The position numbers were made by a program, and so were the translations under genes. From positions 1 through 42,755 of the forward strand of contig JAAYPT010000044.1 in NCBI GenBank assembly GCA_012519695.1: a stretch of DNA of 42,755 nt, in the 5' to 3' direction. Shown here one piece after another: positions 9,841-17,574 of this stretch. The stretch comes from Clostridiales bacterium. Lineage in GTDB: Bacteria; Bacillota; Clostridia; Lachnospirales; Lachnospiraceae. Position 1 is the stretch's first letter. Every line of letters starts with the position of its first letter. The notes under the pieces were generated by a model. The model searched no databases and was not told where the DNA came from. It saw only the letters and a program-made list of their open reading frames with translations.

Positions 9841-10023
9841 ATGAAAAATATATCAAACTGTGATACCTGTGCAAACTATGTATATGATGAAGATTACGAA
9901 TACTATGTTTGTATGGTAAATCTGGATGAAGATGAAATGGTGCAGTTCATGACAAATTCCCATTGGGAATGTCCTTATTATCAATGCGATGATGAATATA
10001 AGGTGGTTCGGCATCAAATGTAA
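9841..10023 (+). CDS. DUF6472 small Cys-rich protein
   Basis: 60 residues beginning at the ATG at 9841, preceded by AAAGGGG. An in-frame extension to 9799 would overlap rng and lacks a ribosome site. The protein is very acidic and has four cysteines in a CDTCANYVYDEDYEYYVC...CPYYQC arrangement, suggesting metal binding. It closely resembles the DUF6472 mini-proteins common in Lachnospiraceae, typically next to the L21/L27 genes. Function is unknown. Confidence 0.8.
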   Translation: MKNISNCDTCANYVYDEDYEYYVCMVNLDEDEMVQFMTNSHWECPYYQCDDEYKVVRHQM

Positions 10024-10052
10024 GAAAATATAAGAAATTTATGCCAAACCCC

Positions 10053-10081
10053 TTGACGCATGAAAATACACATGCTATTAT
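10053..10081 (+). promoter_or_regulatory. Sigma-A promoter for rplU-prp-rpmA
   Basis: TTGACG (10053-10058), a 17-base spacer, then TATTAT (10076-10081). Both hexamers match the consensus at 5 of 6 positions. It lies about 90 bases before the rplU start, which leaves a leader long enough for a structured RNA. Confidence 0.8.
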
Positions 10082-10087
10082 ATACAA

Positions 10088-10172
10088 GTATGCCGCACAG
10101 TGAGGTTTTATAAGTCTGCATTTTTTGATACAGCACCGTAACTGGCGAGTAATGATAAATAGGAGGTGCCAT
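10088..10172 (+). promoter_or_regulatory. Ribosomal protein L21 leader-like 5' UTR
   Basis: The 85-base untranslated leader between the predicted transcription start and the rplU ATG is longer than needed for a ribosome site. It contains GCCGCACAGTGAGG and CACCGTAACTGGCGAG blocks before AGGAGGTG. Firmicutes rplU operons commonly carry an autoregulatory L21 leader at this position (Rfam L21_leader). I infer this is one from position, length and the operon content; I did not fold it or match it to a covariance model. Confidence 0.55.
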
Positions 10173-10478
10173 ATGTACGCAATTATAGCAACAGGTGGTA
10201 AGCAGTACAAAGTATCCGAAGGCGATATCATTACCATTGAAAAGCTTGGTGTTGAAGCTGGTGAAAAAGTTACTTTTGATAACGTATTAGCAGTAAGCGA
10301 CGGTTCTTTAAAGGTTGGAGCTGACGCAGCTAAGGCTACTGTTGATGCTTCTGTAGTAGAAAACGGCAGAGGTAAGAAAGTTATCGTTTACAAGTACAAG
10401 AGAAAAACCGGTTATCACAAGAAGAACGGTCACAGACAGTCCTTCACCAAAGTGAAAATCGAAAAGATTAATGGCTAA
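10173..10478 (+). CDS. rplU: 50S ribosomal protein L21
   Basis: 101 residues starting [18 protein letters not shown], the canonical L21 N-terminus, with the basic rRNA-binding tail [20 protein letters not shown]. The ATG at 10173 follows AGGAGGTG; the longer in-frame ORF from 10125 reads through the leader and was rejected. First gene of the rplU-prp-rpmA operon. Confidence 0.98.
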   Translation: MYAIIATGGKQYKVSEGDIITIEKLGVEAGEKVTFDNVLAVSDGSLKVGADAAKATVDASVVENGRGKKVIVYKYKRKTGYHKKNGHRQSFTKVKIEKING

Positions 10479-10493
10479 TCGATAGGAATTGTT

Positions 10494-10823
10494 ATGATTT
10501 ATATAACGATTTATAAAAACCAGAAGCATGAATATACTGCATTTAATTGTATTGGACACGCCGAGTACGGAGAAGCAGGAGAGGACATTGTCTGTGCTGC
10601 TGTTTCTGTATTAGTTATAAATACAATTAATTCCATAGAAGAGCTTGTTTCGGATGATTTTGATATTGCAACAGAAGAAGAAAGCGGTCTGATTGATTTT
10701 TCTTTAAAGGAAGATTATTCAAAGGAAGCAGTGTTGTTAATTCGCTCCATGGTTTTAGGCTTACAAGGAATACAAAATAACTACGGAAATGAATATATTA
10801 CGCTTATATTCAAGGAGGTGTAA
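10494..10823 (+). CDS. prp: Ribosomal-processing cysteine protease Prp (YsxB)
   Basis: Cysteine protease that removes the N-terminal extension of L27 in Firmicutes. It is 109 residues, with the catalytic His22 in CIGHAEYGEAGED and Cys34 in DIVCAAVS, the same spacing as characterised Prp. It sits between rplU and rpmA as in other Firmicutes. The downstream rpmA product begins with the expected cleavage sequence. The weak ribosome site before the ATG (TAGGAATTGTT) suggests lower translation than for the two ribosomal proteins. Confidence 0.95.
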   Translation: MIYITIYKNQKHEYTAFNCIGHAEYGEAGEDIVCAAVSVLVINTINSIEELVSDDFDIATEEESGLIDFSLKEDYSKEAVLLIRSMVLGLQGIQNNYGNEYITLIFKEV

Positions 10824-10826
10824 GAC

Positions 10827-11117
10827 ATGTTGAATTTGAACCTTCAATTTTTCGCTCATAAAAAGGGAGTTGGTTCTACTAAGAACGGTAGAGATTCCGA
10901 ATCCAAGAGATTAGGTGCGAAAAGAGCTGATGGACAGTTTGTAAAGGCTGGAAATATTTTATACAGACAGCGTGGAACCAAGATTCACCCAGGTGTGAAT
11001 GTTGGAATCGGTGGAGATGATACATTATTCGCTAAGGTTGACGGTGTTCTGAGATTTGAAAGAAAAGGAAGAGATAAGAAACAGGCTTCCGTATATCCAG
11101 TAGCAAGCAACGAATAA
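10827..11117 (+). CDS. rpmA: 50S ribosomal protein L27 with cleavable N-terminal extension
   Basis: 96 residues. The N-terminus [16 protein letters not shown] carries the Firmicutes extension ending in FF before AHKKG; Prp is expected to cut after the second Phe (residue 9) to expose the Ala-His-Lys-Lys tail that reaches the peptidyl transferase centre. The rest ([22 protein letters not shown]) is typical L27. Its AAGGAGGTG ribosome site overlaps the end of prp. Confidence 0.98.
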   Translation: MLNLNLQFFAHKKGVGSTKNGRDSESKRLGAKRADGQFVKAGNILYRQRGTKIHPGVNVGIGGDDTLFAKVDGVLRFERKGRDKKQASVYPVASNE

Positions 11118-11126
11118 GAAAGACTG

Positions 11127-11162
11127 ATAGACTCGACTGCAACAGCCGGGTCTATTCTTTTA
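11127..11162 (+). terminator. Terminator after rpmA
   Basis: An imperfect 13-pair hairpin (ATAGACTCG... with ...CGGGTCTAT, one mismatch, one G-T pair, 3-base loop) at 11127-11155 is followed by TCTTTTA. It lies 10 bases after the rpmA stop and separates the ribosomal operon from obgE. Confidence 0.75.
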
Positions 11163-11229
11163 ATAAGTAACCGGCTAATAAGCGTATTTTACCAACATAC
11201 ATTCATATTTGAAATTGAGGTGGAAAACA

Positions 11230-12516
11230 ATGTTTGCAGATAGTGCAAAAATTATTATAAAATCAGGAAACGGTGGAAATGGTCATATTTCCTTCCGTCG
11301 CGAAAAATATGTTCCAAATGGCGGGCCGGATGGCGGCGATGGCGGAAAAGGCGGCGATTTAATTTTTCAGGTAGATGATGGATTAAACACACTAACTGAT
11401 TTTCGTCACAGACGTAAATATGCTGCTCAAAACGGTGAAGAAGGCGGCAAGCGTAACTGCCACGGAAAAAACGGCGAAGACTTAGTTGTAAAGGTTCCGG
11501 CAGGAACCATTATTCGCGAAGCGGCTACTGACAAAGTAATCGCAGATATGTCCGGAGATAATACCAGACAAATTATTTTAAAAGGTGGTAGAGGCGGTTT
11601 AGGTAACCAGCATTATGCTACTTCCACTATGCAGGCACCAAAGTATGCTCAGCCGGGACAACCTGGTATTGAGTTAGAAGTTCGCCTGGAATTAAAGGTA
11701 ATTGCTGATGTAGGATTGGTGGGATTTCCAAATGTTGGTAAATCCACTTTATTATCTCGTGTAACTAATGCACGTCCGAAGATTGCAAATTACCATTTCA
11801 CCACATTAAATCCAAACCTTGGTGTAGTAGATTTAGAAGGCACTGGTGGATTTGTCATTGCAGACATTCCGGGATTGATTGAAGGTGCATCCGAAGGAGT
11901 CGGACTGGGACATTCCTTTTTAAAACATATTGAACGTACAAAAGTTATGATTCATATGGTAGATGCTGCATCTGTAGAAGGAAGAGATCCAATCGCAGAT
12001 ATTTATGCAATCAATAACGAATTAAAGGCTTATAATCCAGAATTGATGAACAAGCCCCAGGTAATCGCCGCAAATAAAATTGATGCTATTTATAACGAGG
12101 AAGAAAGTGCTTTGCCTGCATTAAAGGCTGAATTTGAGCCAAAGGGCATCAAAGTTTATCCAATTTCCGCAGTTAGTGGAGAAGGGGTAAAAGAGCTTTT
12201 ATATCATGTAAATGAATTATTATCCGGATTGGATGATGCCCCTGTAGTATACGAACAGGAATATTTCCCGGAGGCATCCTTATTCCAAGACGAAGCATAC
12301 ACAGTGGAATATAACGAAGAAGACAATGTTTATGTGGTAGAAGGTCCTAAAATCGAGAAAATGCTTGGTTATACCAACATTGATTCTGAAAAGGGATTTT
12401 TATTCTTCCAGAAGTTTTTACGTCAGCAAGGTATCTTGGATGACCTGGAAAACGCGGGCATTTCAGAAGGTGATACTGTCCGTATGTATGGATTAGAATT
12501 TGATTATTATAAATAA
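11230..12516 (+). CDS. obgE: GTPase Obg/CgtA
   Basis: Essential ribosome-associated GTPase in 50S assembly and stress signalling. It is 428 residues. Residues 1-160 form the glycine-rich Obg fold (SGNGGNGHISFRREKYVPNG, GGPDGGDGGKGGD). The GTPase domain shows G1 GFPNVGKST, G3 DIPGL, G4 NKID and G5 ISAVSGEG. The last 80 residues form the OCT domain found in Gram-positive Obg. The ATG at 11230 follows GAGGTGG; an upstream in-frame extension was rejected because Obg proteins begin MFADSAKI. It is followed at 24 bases by yhbY. Confidence 0.97.
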   Translation: MFADSAKIIIKSGNGGNGHISFRREKYVPNGGPDGGDGGKGGDLIFQVDDGLNTLTDFRHRRKYAAQNGEEGGKRNCHGKNGEDLVVKVPAGTIIREAATDKVIADMSGDNTRQIILKGGRGGLGNQHYATSTMQAPKYAQPGQPGIELEVRLELKVIADVGLVGFPNVGKSTLLSRVTNARPKIANYHFTTLNPNLGVVDLEGTGGFVIADIPGLIEGASEGVGLGHSFLKHIERTKVMIHMVDAASVEGRDPIADIYAINNELKAYNPELMNKPQVIAANKIDAIYNEEESALPALKAEFEPKGIKVYPISAVSGEGVKELLYHVNELLSGLDDAPVVYEQEYFPEASLFQDEAYTVEYNEEDNVYVVEGPKIEKMLGYTNIDSEKGFLFFQKFLRQQGILDDLENAGISEGDTVRMYGLEFDYYK

Positions 12517-12540
12517 AAACTATTTAGAAAGGAACTAGAA

Positions 12541-12837
12541 ATGGAAATAACAAGTAAACAACGTGCTTATCTGAAAAGCCTTGCCAGCAACTTAACACCA
12601 ATCTTTCAGGTGGGAAAGGCCAGTATTTCCCCTGAAATGGCAACAGGTATTGATGAAGCATTAGAAAAACGAGAACTTATTAAAATCTCTGTATTAAAGA
12701 ATTGTTTCGATGAGCCAAAGGAAATTGCACAAACCTTAGCAGAACGTACTCATTCACAAGTAGTACAGGTAATTGGTAAAAAAATTGTTTTATACCGTCC
12801 TGCAAAAAAGGATGCAAAAATTCAGTTACCACGCTAA
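12541..12837 (+). CDS. yhbY: YhbY family RNA-binding (CRM domain) protein
   Basis: 98-residue single CRM-domain protein that associates with pre-50S particles. Typical motifs: LTSKQRAYLKSLA-like start (ITSKQRAYLKSLASNL), PIFQVGKASISPEM, the EALEKRELIKISVLKN helix-strand, and QVIGKKIVLYRP near the end. The ribosome site is GAAAGGAAC. Its position between obgE and nadD is conserved in Firmicutes. Confidence 0.93.
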   Translation: MEITSKQRAYLKSLASNLTPIFQVGKASISPEMATGIDEALEKRELIKISVLKNCFDEPKEIAQTLAERTHSQVVQVIGKKIVLYRPAKKDAKIQLPR

Positions 12838-12860
12838 TAACTAAGAAAAGAGACGTTAAA

Positions 12861-13499
12861 ATGGACAAGGTGATAGAAAATAACAATTCCATACAAAAGA
12901 TTGGAATTATGGGCGGTACCTTTAATCCCATTCATAACGGACATTTGTTAATTGCGGACTATGCCAGGGAAGAATACAATCTATCGCAAGTTTTATTTCT
13001 TCCCACCGGACATTCTCCACATAAATTAAAGCAACAGATTACTCCTGCATCCCAGCGTTGTGACATGATAACTCTGGCAATTCAGGATAATCCATTTTTC
13101 GCACTGGAACTTATGGAGGTGGAAGAGGAGCGTATTAGTTACACCTACCTGACGCTTCCAAAGCTCAAGGAGAAGTATGGCAACGCTGAATTATACTTTA
13201 TTCTTGGGGCTGATTCCTTATTTGACATAGAATACTGGAAAGAACCCGGGAAAATTTTAACCTCTTGCAACGTATTGGCGGCTTATCGCGAAGATAAGCG
13301 TGAATTGGATTTTATGAAACAAATTTCGTATTTGAACGAAAAGTATCATGCACATATTTATCCTCTTCACATGCCTTGTTTTGATGTATCATCCAGCAAC
13401 ATTCGCTCTCGTGTTAACCACAATTTGAGTATTCGCTATCTTGTTCCGAAAGAAGTAGCGGACTATATCTACACAAACAAATTGTATCAGGAATCTTAG
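12861..13499 (+). CDS. nadD: Nicotinate-nucleotide adenylyltransferase
   Basis: Transfers AMP from ATP to nicotinate mononucleotide to form deamido-NAD. It is 212 residues. The nucleotidyltransferase motif GGTFNPIHNGH (residues 18-28) and the C-terminal ISSTXXR-type motif, here VSSSNIRSR, are both present, along with FILGADSLFDIEYWKEP. The start is fixed by AAAGAGACGT before the ATG. It lies 23 bases after yhbY and 15 before yqeK, a conserved order. Confidence 0.95.
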   Translation: MDKVIENNNSIQKIGIMGGTFNPIHNGHLLIADYAREEYNLSQVLFLPTGHSPHKLKQQITPASQRCDMITLAIQDNPFFALELMEVEEERISYTYLTLPKLKEKYGNAELYFILGADSLFDIEYWKEPGKILTSCNVLAAYREDKRELDFMKQISYLNEKYHAHIYPLHMPCFDVSSSNIRSRVNHNLSIRYLVPKEVADYIYTNKLYQES

Positions 13500-13514
13500 G
13501 GAAAGAAGGATACT

Positions 13515-14090
13515 ATGAAACGCAAAGAAATTGAAAAACAATTAAAAAAAGAGTTGGATAAGGAGCGTTTTACCCATACCATGGGTGTTATGTACACCGC
13601 AGCCGCTCTTGCTATGGCACATGGTGCAGATATGGATCAGGCTTTATATGCCGGATTATTACACGATTGTGCAAAATGCATCCCCAATGAAGAAAAACTT
13701 TCCTTATGTGAAAAATATCAGATTTCTATTTCCGACGCAGAACGGAAAAGTCCATCTCTTTTGCATGCCAAACTTGGTGCATATTTTGCCAAAAGCATAT
13801 ACGGAATAGAAGATGAGGTAATTCTTCATGCAATTAAAGTGCATACCACTGGTGAACCGGGAATGAACCTTTTGGATAAAATTATTTATATAGCAGATTA
13901 TATCGAACCTAATAGAGATCAGGCACCGAATTTAACTGCCATTCGTAAATTAGCGTTCCAGGATTTGGATAAAACTATGGAAAAAATTTTAAGTGATACG
14001 CTTCAGTACTTAACGGAAAAAGGTGGAGAAATAGACCCTTTAACCAATGAAACATATCAATATTTCCATAACAGTATTTCTCACAATTAA
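13515..14090 (+). CDS. yqeK: YqeK, HD-domain bis(nucleosyl)-tetraphosphatase
   Basis: Symmetrical diadenosine tetraphosphate hydrolase of the HD superfamily. It is 191 residues. Metal ligands visible are the His in RFTHTMGV, the HD pair in LLHDCAK, the His in HAIKVHTTGEPG and the Asp in YIADYIEPNRD. The ribosome site GAAAGAAGG precedes the ATG. It is commonly located between nadD and rsfS, as here, linking NAD synthesis, alarmone removal and ribosome silencing in one transcript. Confidence 0.92.
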   Translation: MKRKEIEKQLKKELDKERFTHTMGVMYTAAALAMAHGADMDQALYAGLLHDCAKCIPNEEKLSLCEKYQISISDAERKSPSLLHAKLGAYFAKSIYGIEDEVILHAIKVHTTGEPGMNLLDKIIYIADYIEPNRDQAPNLTAIRKLAFQDLDKTMEKILSDTLQYLTEKGGEIDPLTNETYQYFHNSISHN

Positions 14091-14125
14091 CTTTGAATCT
14101 ATTACAGAAAAGGAGACTATAAACA

Positions 14126-14476
14126 ATGAGTAATTCACGCGAAATGGTAAAAATAGCTTGCCACGCATTAAGCGAAAAAAAAGCTGAAGATATTAAAATT
14201 ATTGATATTGGTGAAATTTCCCCTATCGCAGATTATTTTGTCATTGCAAGTGGTTCAAATGCCAATCAGCTTCAGGCTATGGTAGATACCGTAGACGAAG
14301 AATTGACAAAAGCAGGATATACTGCAAAACAAGTAGAAGGAAATCGTAATTCCAGTTGGATTTTAATGGATTACAACGATATTGTTGTTCATGTATTTTC
14401 CAAAGAAGATCGTCTTTTCTATGACTTAGAACGTATCTGGACAGACGGAAAAAAAGTAGATTTAGAAGATTTATAA
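14126..14476 (+). CDS. rsfS: Ribosomal silencing factor RsfS
   Basis: 116 residues, Iojap/RsfS family. It binds L14 and blocks joining of ribosomal subunits during starvation. Characteristic segments are DIKIIDIGEISPIADYFVIA, ASGSNANQLQAM and the C-terminal HVFSKEDRLFYDLERIWTD. The ribosome site AAAAGGAGA is well placed. It is the last gene of the obgE-yhbY-nadD-yqeK-rsfS run and is followed by a bidirectional terminator. Confidence 0.96.
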   Translation: MSNSREMVKIACHALSEKKAEDIKIIDIGEISPIADYFVIASGSNANQLQAMVDTVDEELTKAGYTAKQVEGNRNSSWILMDYNDIVVHVFSKEDRLFYDLERIWTDGKKVDLEDL

Positions 14477-14505
14477 AATTATAAAAATTTACTATGCTAT
14501 AATAA

Positions 14506-14550
14506 GAAACCGCTTTATCTATTATTTTAAAAGATAGAGCGGTTTCTTTG
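14506..14550. terminator. Bidirectional terminator between rsfS and lexA
   Basis: A 15-pair stem (14506-14520 with 14532-14546; GAAACCGCTTTATCT paired with AGATAGAGCGGTTTC, one G-T wobble) sits between convergent genes. On the plus strand it is followed by TTTGTTGCTTTT and on the minus strand by TTATTAT, so it can serve both. Confidence 0.8.
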
Positions 14551-14607
14551 TTGCTTTTATATAATCAAACTTATACCTTTATGTAAAACATTATGTAAAA
14601 CAATTAC

Positions 14608-15225
14608 TTATTTAAAGACACGAAATACACCGAATACTTTTCCTAAAATACTACATTCCTGAACAATAATTGGATCCATATTATCATTTTCCGGTTGTAA
14701 ACGATAGTAACCATCTTCCTTGTAAAATGTCTTTACAGTAGCAGAATCATCCACCAATGCAACGACCATGTCACCGTTCTGTGCTGTGTTCTGACACTGG
14801 ACTAATATACTGTCACCATCGAATATTCCTGCATTTATCATGCTTTCGCCCTTTACCTTCAACATAAAAGTCTCTACATTGGGCATCATATCTGCCGGAA
14901 TTGGAAAATAAGATTCGATATTCTCTACCGCAAGCAATGGCTCACCTGCAGCAACCCTTCCAATAAGGGGAACATTAACCACTTCACGACGTACCAAATT
15001 AAAATTATCATCAATAATTTCAATTGCTCTAGGCTTGGTAGGGTCACGACGTATATAACCATTCTTCTCAAGGGTCTCTAAGTGTGAGTGGACAGAAGAG
15101 GTGGACTTTAAATGAACAGCCTCACAAATATCTCTTACCGCTGGTGGATAGCCCTTATTCAAAATCTCGCTCTTAATGTATTCTAAAATTTCTCGCTGTT
15201 TATCACTAATCTTGCCGTATGACAT
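14608..15225 (-). CDS. lexA: LexA, SOS repressor
   Basis: 205 residues. The N-terminal winged helix-turn-helix (residues 1-65, AVRDICEAVHLKSTSSVHSH) binds SOS boxes. The C-terminal S24 peptidase domain has the self-cleavage site Ala94-Gly95 in RVAAGEP, Ser128 in VKGESMINAGI and Lys165 in SATVKTFYK, spaced as in E. coli LexA. RecA filaments should trigger autocleavage. The ATG at 15225 follows TAGGAGG. It is divergent from a yneA-like gene with four SOS-like sites between, so it is probably autoregulated, as in Bacillus. Confidence 0.97.
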   Translation of the reverse strand: MSYGKISDKQREILEYIKSEILNKGYPPAVRDICEAVHLKSTSSVHSHLETLEKNGYIRRDPTKPRAIEIIDDNFNLVRREVVNVPLIGRVAAGEPLLAVENIESYFPIPADMMPNVETFMLKVKGESMINAGIFDGDSILVQCQNTAQNGDMVVALVDDSATVKTFYKEDGYYRLQPENDNMDPIIVQECSILGKVFGVFRVFK

Positions 15226-15288
15226 ATACTCATACCTCCTAATATTATTCCAAATCTACGCATATAATCACGAAAATTTATTTCTTTT

Positions 15289-15317
15289 ATCATAACATAC
15301 CTTATATTAAAATGCAA
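15289..15317 (-). promoter_or_regulatory. lexA promoter
   Basis: Read on the minus strand: TTGCAT (15317-15312), 17-base spacer, TATGAT (15294-15289), about 65 bases before the lexA ATG. An SOS-like box (15328-15341) lies just upstream of the -35. Confidence 0.65.
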
Positions 15318-15327
15318 ACACATATTC

Positions 15328-15413
15328 CGAAAATTTGTTCGCTTTTTATGTTGACAAACATTTGTTCGTGTGCTATGATTTAAGCATAAACAAATGTTCG
15401 CAACAGGTGTTCG
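15328..15413. promoter_or_regulatory. Cluster of four LexA/SOS-box-like operators
   Basis: Compared with the Gram-positive SOS consensus CGAAC-N4-GTTCG: 15328-15341 (CGAAAATTTGTTCG, one mismatch), 15355-15368 (CAAACATTTGTTCG, one mismatch), 15387-15400 (TAAACAAATGTTCG, two mismatches) and 15400-15413 (GCAACAGGTGTTCG, two mismatches). All four keep the GTTCG half. The second overlaps the last base of the -35 and the spacer of the rightward promoter; the third and fourth abut, just downstream of its -10. This predicts LexA control in both directions. Confidence 0.85.
15351..15379 (+). promoter_or_regulatory. yneA-like gene promoter
   Basis: TTGACA (15351-15356, perfect), 17-base spacer, TATGAT (15374-15379). 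A LexA-like box (15355-15368) covers the spacer, so repressor binding would exclude RNA polymerase. Confidence 0.8.
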
Positions 15414-15474
15414 ACAGAATATAATATAAATACAATACTTAATACCCATAATTTGGAATGAAGGAGGAACTATT

Positions 15475-15831
15475 ATGAATTACAAAGAACAAAACGTTTT
15501 ATTACAGCAAAGAGGGGCTGCTGTACATCGCAATCTACTTTTAGCATTAATTACATCCATTATTATTATTTTATGTGCCTTGATTGGCAGTAATATTGCA
15601 GCTTCCAGTCATAGCAAAGCAGCTCAGAATGCATCTACAAAATATTATACCAGTATCGAAATTGAAAAGGGTGACACTCTCTGGAGTATTGCTGAAACCT
15701 ATATCACACCTGAATATCCAAATACACAGGCGTATGTAGAAGAGATTAAAGAAATTAATAATCTTGGTGATGATAATATTCATTCAGGTCAATATCTTAT
15801 GATTCCATACTTCTCAAGTGAGAATAAATAA
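15475..15831 (+). CDS. yneA: YneA-like SOS cell-division inhibitor (LysM protein)
   Basis: 118 residues: a short cytoplasmic N-terminus, one membrane helix (about residues 21-43) and an extracytoplasmic LysM domain (about 59-112, IEIEKGDTLWSIAETYI ... IHSGQYLMIPYF). Size, topology and divergence from lexA match Bacillus YneA, which delays septation during SOS. Sequence similarity outside LysM is low, so the name rests mainly on architecture and SOS control. Ribosome site GGAGGA before ATG. It is followed by its own terminator, so it appears monocistronic. Confidence 0.75.
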   Translation: MNYKEQNVLLQQRGAAVHRNLLLALITSIIIILCALIGSNIAASSHSKAAQNASTKYYTSIEIEKGDTLWSIAETYITPEYPNTQAYVEEIKEINNLGDDNIHSGQYLMIPYFSSENK

Positions 15832-15867
15832 TATTGCTTTTTACTTATTTATCTTAATATAACTCTT

Positions 15868-15909
15868 GCCTACTGATTATGTTTTTACATATTTTTCAGT
15901 AGGCTTTTT
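15868..15909 (+). terminator. Terminator after the yneA-like gene
   Basis: A 9-base perfect stem GCCTACTGA/TCAGTAGGC (15868-15876 with 15896-15904) with a 19-base loop is followed by TTTTTA. It lies 37 bases after the yneA-like stop codon. Confidence 0.7.
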
Positions 15910-15973
15910 ACTTGTCTTTTTAGGGATTTCATTTTATAATAAGAAAGATGTACTTACAAATAGGAGAAAATAT

Positions 15974-16699
15974 ATGCTTAGATTTTTATATGTTATTTTT
16001 ATGAATTTGTTTCGTGCTCCTTATATGATTCCTAAGATGCGTTATCAGGCAAACCATCCGGAAAAGTATTCTGAGCAAAAACGTTATGCATTAGTTCAGC
16101 ATGCAATTACTCTTATGAAGAGAAGCGGGCGTATTCATACAAAAGCTTATGGAGAAGAAAACCTTCCAAAAGATGGGGGGTACATCATGTATCCAAATCA
16201 TCAGGGAAAATACGATGCTCTTGGTATTATGATTACACATAAGAATCCATGCTCCTTTGTTATGGATAAAGTAAAATCCCATATGATTTTAACCAGTGAA
16301 ATTGTAGATTTAGTCCAGGGAAAACGCTTAGATCGTAAAGATGTGCGCAAAGCTCTTCCGGTCTTAAATGAAGTAACGGAAGAAGTAAAACATGGAAGAA
16401 AATATATTATTTTCCCAGAAGGTGACTATGTATTTAACAATCATAACCGTTTATCGAGCTTTAAAGCAGGTAGCTTTAAGTGTGCACTCCGATCCAAGGT
16501 ACCAATTGTCCCGGTAGCTCTCATTGACTCATACCGAGTATTTAATAGCTTTTCCTTTGGTAAGGTGACTACTCAGGTACACTACTTAAAACCACTGTTA
16601 TATGAAGAATATAAGAATTTAAAAACAGTAGAAATTGCAAAAATTGTGCAGGAACGCATTGAACAAGTGATAGAAGAGTACAGCTTTATGCCTTGCTAA
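15974..16699 (+). CDS. Lysophospholipid acyltransferase, PlsC-like
   Basis: 241 residues. It probably acylates lysophosphatidic acid in membrane phospholipid synthesis. The HX4D catalytic motif is present (YPNHQGKYDALG), and the second block reads FPEGDYVFNN in place of the classic FPEGTRS. There is a hydrophobic N-terminus. The start chosen is ATG 15974 after AGGAGA; the longer frame (15866) would begin within the terminator hairpin. The 3' end overlaps the convergent ttcA-like gene by 14 bases. Substrate specificity is not deducible. Confidence 0.82.
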   Translation: MLRFLYVIFMNLFRAPYMIPKMRYQANHPEKYSEQKRYALVQHAITLMKRSGRIHTKAYGEENLPKDGGYIMYPNHQGKYDALGIMITHKNPCSFVMDKVKSHMILTSEIVDLVQGKRLDRKDVRKALPVLNEVTEEVKHGRKYIIFPEGDYVFNNHNRLSSFKAGSFKCALRSKVPIVPVALIDSYRVFNSFSFGKVTTQVHYLKPLLYEEYKNLKTVEIAKIVQERIEQVIEEYSFMPC

Positions 16700-17417
16700 C
16701 TTTATCACTTTGATAATCAGGTAATGTCCTTTCAATTGCCGTGAACATTCTTTCTTTACATCCGGGATGTTCACGGTTTAATTGTCTTAAACGTTCTTTT
16801 ACATATTCACGCTTTGTGTATCCATCTGCCGGACAAGGATTTTTCAACACAGGTAATTCATACTTATGCATAAAACCAATTACATCTGCTTCTAAGACAT
16901 ACATCATTGGACGAATCACGGTTAAATCCATATCTTCCAAATAAGTTTTAGGAGAAAAAGTATGAAAACGTCCTTCAAAAATCAATGACATTAACATAGT
17001 TTCTACAATATCATCCTTGTGATGTGCATATGCAATTTTATTAACTCCAAGTTTCTTAACTGCTTGGTTTAAGGCACCTTTTCGCATTTTTGCACACAAG
17101 GAACATGGATGTTTTTCCTTTCGTTCCTGAAAAACAATTTTGGCAATTTCTGTTGAAACCACTTCGTATGGTACATTTAGTTCTTCACATAACTTTGCAA
17201 TTTTGCTGGTATCAAATTCCGGAAATCCTAAATCTACAGTAATTGCTACAAGCTCAAATTTCTTAGGATAAAAATGCTGCAATCCTTGTAGTGCATAGAG
17301 CAGTGTAAGGGAATCTTTCCCACCAGATATACCAACCGCAATTTTATCTCCTTCCTCAATCATTTCGTAGGTATCGATTGCCTGACGTGTATAGCTTAAT
17401 AACCTTTGTAATTTCAT
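16686..17417 (-). CDS. ttcA: TtcA-like tRNA 2-thiocytidine synthetase
   Basis: 243 residues, PP-loop ATPase of the TtcA/TilS superfamily. It probably adenylates and thiolates C32 of tRNA. The ATP-binding motif AVGISGGKDSLTLLY is near residue 32, with the paired cysteines HPCSLCAKMRKGAL that mark TtcA-type enzymes and a third cysteine in NPCPADGYTKREYV. The length is shorter than E. coli TtcA (about 310). Head to head with dtd and tail to tail with the acyltransferase. A different thiolation target is possible. Confidence 0.78.
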   Translation of the reverse strand: MKLQRLLSYTRQAIDTYEMIEEGDKIAVGISGGKDSLTLLYALQGLQHFYPKKFELVAITVDLGFPEFDTSKIAKLCEELNVPYEVVSTEIAKIVFQERKEKHPCSLCAKMRKGALNQAVKKLGVNKIAYAHHKDDIVETMLMSLIFEGRFHTFSPKTYLEDMDLTVIRPMMYVLEADVIGFMHKYELPVLKNPCPADGYTKREYVKERLRQLNREHPGCKERMFTAIERTLPDYQSDKVSKA

Positions 17418-17505
17418 ATATCCTCCGCATTAGTTTACATAATATATTTATGTTAATCAATCTAAAAATGTCATTTTCTAAAGTATTTATTATAGTATAA
17501 GTTTA

Positions 17506-17514
17506 TGTTATAAT
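17506..17514 (+). promoter_or_regulatory. Extended -10 promoter for dtd
   Basis: TGTTATAAT (17506-17514) is a perfect TATAAT with the TG extension. The -35 region at 17-base spacing (TTTATT) is weak, as is common with extended -10 promoters. It lies about 60 bases before dtd. Confidence 0.6.
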
Positions 17515-17574
17515 CAATCTTTGAAGGAATATTTATATTTTTAAATAGACAAATACGAGAAAGGATTATTATAT

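Noticed and set aside
10125-10172. Longer start for rplU
   Set aside because: It reads through the probable structured leader; AGGAGGTG points to ATG 10173 and L21 begins [14 protein letters not shown].
15866-15973. Longer start for the acyltransferase
   Set aside because: It begins in the terminator hairpin at 15868; ATG 15974 has a clear AGGAGA.
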